From: CAXTTV01 sp964247295
GTDB lineage: Bacteria; Chloroflexota; Ktedonobacteria; Ktedonobacterales; Ktedonobacteraceae
DNA: 8,921 bases
Assembly: GCA_964247295.1 (NCBI GenBank)
Contig: CAXTTV010000197.1
Coordinates: 1 to 8,921, forward strand
Reading direction: 5' to 3'
Shown here: positions 7,267 through 8,921 of the stretch, in pieces
Position numbering within the stretch: the stretch's first letter is position 1
How the letters are laid out: every line of letters begins with the position of its first letter
Notes under the pieces: generated by a model
What the model saw: the letters and a program-made list of their open reading frames with translations, nothing else
Databases searched by the model: none
Told to the model about the DNA's origin: nothing
Position numbers and translations under genes: made by a program

Positions 7267-7276
7267 GTGGATTGAC
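6949..7276 (-). ncRNA. omega-RNA (HEARO) upstream of iscB
   Basis: The roughly 300 nt before iscB contain no gene but a chain of hairpins, as expected for the HEARO/omega-RNA that IscB binds. Arms in + coordinates are: 7239-7243 with 7254-7258; 7226-7230 with 7235-7239 (CCGCA/TGCGG, 4-nt loop); 7148-7154 with 7160-7166 (GGAAAGG/CCTTTCC); 7092-7098 with 7106-7112 (ACCGGTG/CACCGGT); 7033-7040 with 7070-7077; and 6966-6975 with 7028-7037. In known systems the guide is the 16 or so nt at the RNA 5' end, immediately before the scaffold. Here that would be about 7261-7276. The 5' end depends on whether the transcript starting near 7305 is trimmed. The 3' end near the iscB start is approximate. Confidence 0.8.
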
Positions 7277-7311
7277 GTATACATCAGGGTAATGAGCCTG
7301 AGCATCAGTAT

Positions 7312-7340
7312 AGTATATGCGGCGCTCCCCCCCCTGTCAA
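7312..7340 (-). promoter_or_regulatory. Strong sigma-70-type promoter for omega-RNA and iscB
   Basis: On the minus strand, TTGACA (7340-7335) is followed by exactly 17 nt and then TATACT (7317-7312), a near-consensus housekeeping promoter. Transcription would start close to 7305, some 47 nt before the first omega-RNA hairpin. A run of eight identical bases (+ strand C, 7327-7334) fills almost half the spacer. A second overlapping TATACT (7312-7307) lies at non-optimal spacing. Because the guide of an omega-RNA normally comes from flanking DNA, this promoter may belong to the host site, originally serving the ABC operon. Confidence 0.75.
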
Positions 7341-7614
7341 GAAAATCTGAGCTTTTTTCTGAGGGCGTAACTTTATGAAGACTTCACTCGTTTCTAACAA
7401 ATAGTGAGTAAGTAGAAGGAGGCTCTGGAGGACGCCTGCCAATGCGTAGCGAGGATGTGGACACAAGACAAAGACGCACGGCCCTGTGTTAGCATTCTCC
7501 TATGGCCGTCTCCTTCTTTCTTTATACGAGACAACACAAATATAGGAGACATTGCCTTTTCTTGTAAAAAAGGCGACTCTCAAACGTGTATCTCTAATGT
7601 TTATAAGCTTCGTA
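7341..7614. other. Intergenic region between divergent omega-RNA promoter and glycosyltransferase
   Basis: No gene is recognised. The glycosyltransferase frame stays open upstream to 7455, but that part encodes an unfamiliar Ser/Cys/Arg-rich stretch. A small hairpin GCCTTTT/AAAAGGC (7554-7560 and 7568-7574) has no T-tract and is unlikely to terminate on either strand. No plus-strand promoter with good boxes at 16-18 nt spacing stands out, although the glycosyltransferase genes must be transcribed from here or from further upstream. Confidence 0.4.
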
Positions 7615-7620
7615 GAGGAG
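7615..7620 (+). promoter_or_regulatory. Ribosome binding site fixing the glycosyltransferase start
   Basis: GAGGAG lies 5 nt before the ATG at 7626. No comparable site precedes the in-frame ATG at 7455, so this site decides in favour of the shorter protein beginning MSGEKIAIVIPALNEE, which is where family similarity begins. Confidence 0.7.
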
Positions 7621-7625
7621 TTAGT

Positions 7626-8336
7626 ATGTCAGGCGAAAAGATCGCGATAGTGATACCTGCTTTGAATGAAGAGGCTGCGATTGCACAATTGCTTACTGAA
7701 ATCCCCCGCGAGTCTGCTCAGTGGATTATCGTGGTAGATAATGGCAGTACCGACCAGACAGCTACGGCGGCTAAAGATGGGGGTGCGCTGGTTGTTAGTG
7801 AGCCTCGCCGTGGGTATGGTCGAGCCTGTTCTACGGGTGCCGATTATGCTCAAAAGCTGGGGGCTGATATTCTGGTCTTTATGGATGGGGATGGCAGCGA
7901 TAACCCGGCGGATCTCCCCCACATGCTGGAACCGGTGCTTTCAGGTATGGCTGATCTCGCGATCGGCTCTCGCGTCAGTAAATATGCGGAACGGGGCGCG
8001 GTCCCTCCACAGGCCCGTCTCGGCAACTGGCTTGTCAGTCGACTCATCTCGCGGTTCCATCGTGTCTCGCTACACGATGTCGGCTCCTTCCGGGTCATTA
8101 ATCCTGCGGTTCTTCAAAAGCTTGAGATGCGCGAGATGACTTTTGGCTGGCCCGTTGAGATGCTCGCCAAGGCCGCGCGGGACGGCTTTCACATCACTGA
8201 GATACCGCTCCGCTATCGGAGGCGTAGTCATGGCCGCTCAAAGGTAGGAGGAACGATGGTCGGGAGCATTAAGGCCGCTTACTATATGCTGCGTACAACC
8301 CTACGCTATGTAGGAAGCAGGAAGGTTTATGGATAA
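7626..8336 (+). CDS. Family-2 glycosyltransferase, dolichyl-phosphate mannosyltransferase-like
   Basis: This 236-residue GT-A-fold enzyme would transfer a sugar from a nucleotide donor, probably to a lipid or polyprenyl phosphate at the cytoplasmic membrane face. Motifs in order: IPALNEE (10-16) opening the Rossmann-like fold, VVDNGSTDQT (36-45) for the nucleotide, MDGDGSDNP (86-94) with the metal-binding Asp87-x-Asp89, IGSRVSKYAERG (113-124), DVGSFRVI (151-158) and the basic IPLRYRRRSHGRSKVG (193-208). These match the DPM1/DPG-synthase-like group. The C-terminal membrane segments found in some relatives are absent. The donor and acceptor are unknown. The following gene starts inside its last codons, so the two are translationally coupled and probably act in one pathway. 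Confidence 0.88.
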   Translation: MSGEKIAIVIPALNEEAAIAQLLTEIPRESAQWIIVVDNGSTDQTATAAKDGGALVVSEPRRGYGRACSTGADYAQKLGADILVFMDGDGSDNPADLPHMLEPVLSGMADLAIGSRVSKYAERGAVPPQARLGNWLVSRLISRFHRVSLHDVGSFRVINPAVLQKLEMREMTFGWPVEMLAKAARDGFHITEIPLRYRRRSHGRSKVGGTMVGSIKAAYYMLRTTLRYVGSRKVYG

Positions 8337-8921
8337 CACATCCGGTCCGGGCCAGGAGACCGCCCTGATTATCATTGCTCGTTATCCCGAACCTGGAAAG
8401 ACCAAGACCCGTCTCGCAAGGGACTTTGGGGCAGAGGAAACGGCACTGCTCTATGGAGAATTCCTTCACGATCTGGCAAACAAATTCACCGGACAACCCT
8501 ATCGGTTGCATTGGGCTTACAGTCCAGCCGAAGTGAATTACAGTGCCTTTGTCGCCGGGCTGGCTCCTGATTACGCCGCTAGCATGGTCTGTTTTCCTCA
8601 ACAGGGGGAAGACCTTGGCGAGCGTCTATTAAACGCCTTCCGCTGGACGGCTAATCAAGGATACGCCCGAACGATCCTGATCGGTTCCGACTCTCCTCAG
8701 ATCTCACCCTCGTTGATCCAGCAGGCCTGGCAAGCCCTTGATACACACAACCTGGTTCTGGGTCCCGCTGAAGATGGGGGGTATTATTTGATCGCGATGC
8801 GTGAGCCTCACGATGTATTCAGCCAGATCCCTATGAGTACAAGCGCAGTCCTTCAAATGACTCTCGATCGAGCAGATCAACTAGGTCTCTCTACGAGCCT
8901 GTTAGAAACGCTCTTTGATAT
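8329..8921 (+). CDS. DUF2064/TIGR04282-type glycosyltransferase, cut by window end
   Basis: 197 codons are visible and the frame is still open at the edge. ALIIIARYPEPGKTKTRLA (12-30) is the family's opening motif, resembling nucleotidyltransferases that bind NTP sugars. IGSDSPQISP (118-127) and LGPAEDGGYYLIAM (144-157) complete the recognisable core, and IPMSTSAVLQ (167-176) follows the usual position of the (W)ST motif. Members are typically about 200-230 residues, so only the C-terminal end is missing. The ATG overlaps the end of the preceding glycosyltransferase by 8 bp, with AGGA 6 nt upstream. DUF2064 proteins are often encoded beside family-2 glycosyltransferases; some are named arsenosugar biosynthesis enzymes, but nothing here shows an arsenic link. 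Confidence 0.85.
   Translation, partial: MDNTSGPGQETALIIIARYPEPGKTKTRLARDFGAEETALLYGEFLHDLANKFTGQPYRLHWAYSPAEVNYSAFVAGLAPDYAASMVCFPQQGEDLGERLLNAFRWTANQGYARTILIGSDSPQISPSLIQQAWQALDTHNLVLGPAEDGGYYLIAMREPHDVFSQIPMSTSAVLQMTLDRADQLGLSTSLLETLFD

Noticed and set aside
6949..7305. Hairpin series as a CRISPR array
   Set aside because: The stems differ from one another and there are no regularly spaced direct repeats; the series fits an omega-RNA next to iscB.
7442..7492. Sixteen-codon frame that could be a leader peptide before the glycosyltransferase
   Set aside because: It has only a poorly spaced ribosome binding site, no attenuator-like hairpins follow, and its residues show no regulatory codon run.

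Overview
The window reads as bacterial accessory-type chromosome of roughly 50% GC with tightly packed genes. The best guess at the source is a Ktedonobacter-like member of the Chloroflexota. The main reason is an intact IscB with its omega-RNA (HEARO), a family unusually abundant in Ktedonobacter. A Tat-type lipoprotein amino-acid-binding protein and a TetR/FAD-monooxygenase type locus are compatible with that. The assignment is inference; no rRNA, tRNA or other taxonomic marker is present.

Layout: 1-315 has no convincing gene but carries a perfect 19-bp inverted repeat (243-294). 316-1068 (-) encodes a small alpha/beta hydrolase. 1262-1375 (-) is the N-terminal stub of an FAD-dependent monooxygenase, cut off just after its dinucleotide-binding motif. 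It lies divergent to a TetR-family regulator (1467-2117, +), and a near-perfect 31-bp palindrome, the likely operator, lies between them. The hydrolase now occupies the place where the rest of the monooxygenase would be expected.

2112-5571 (-) is a complete polar amino-acid ABC importer transcribed in the order ATPase, lipoprotein binding protein, permease, permease. Its last codon and stop share the palindromic hexamer CTATAG with the last codon and stop of the convergent tetR.

5602-6948 (-) is iscB, an RNA-guided nuclease related to the ancestor of Cas9, with all RuvC and HNH signatures visible. It is preceded by a structured leader (about 6949-7276) that fits the omega-RNA. A near-consensus promoter (TTGACA, 17-bp spacer, TATACT; 7312-7340) points into the omega-RNA, iscB and then, with no visible terminator, the ABC operon. 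Eight of the 17 spacer bases are one homopolymer. The simplest reading is that the omega-RNA-iscB element inserted into the leader of the transporter operon, so that the omega-RNA, the nuclease and the importer may now share one transcript.

7626-8921 (+) holds two overlapping sugar-transferase genes: a family-2 glycosyltransferase resembling dolichyl-phosphate mannosyltransferase, and a DUF2064/TIGR04282-type glycosyltransferase that runs off the window end.
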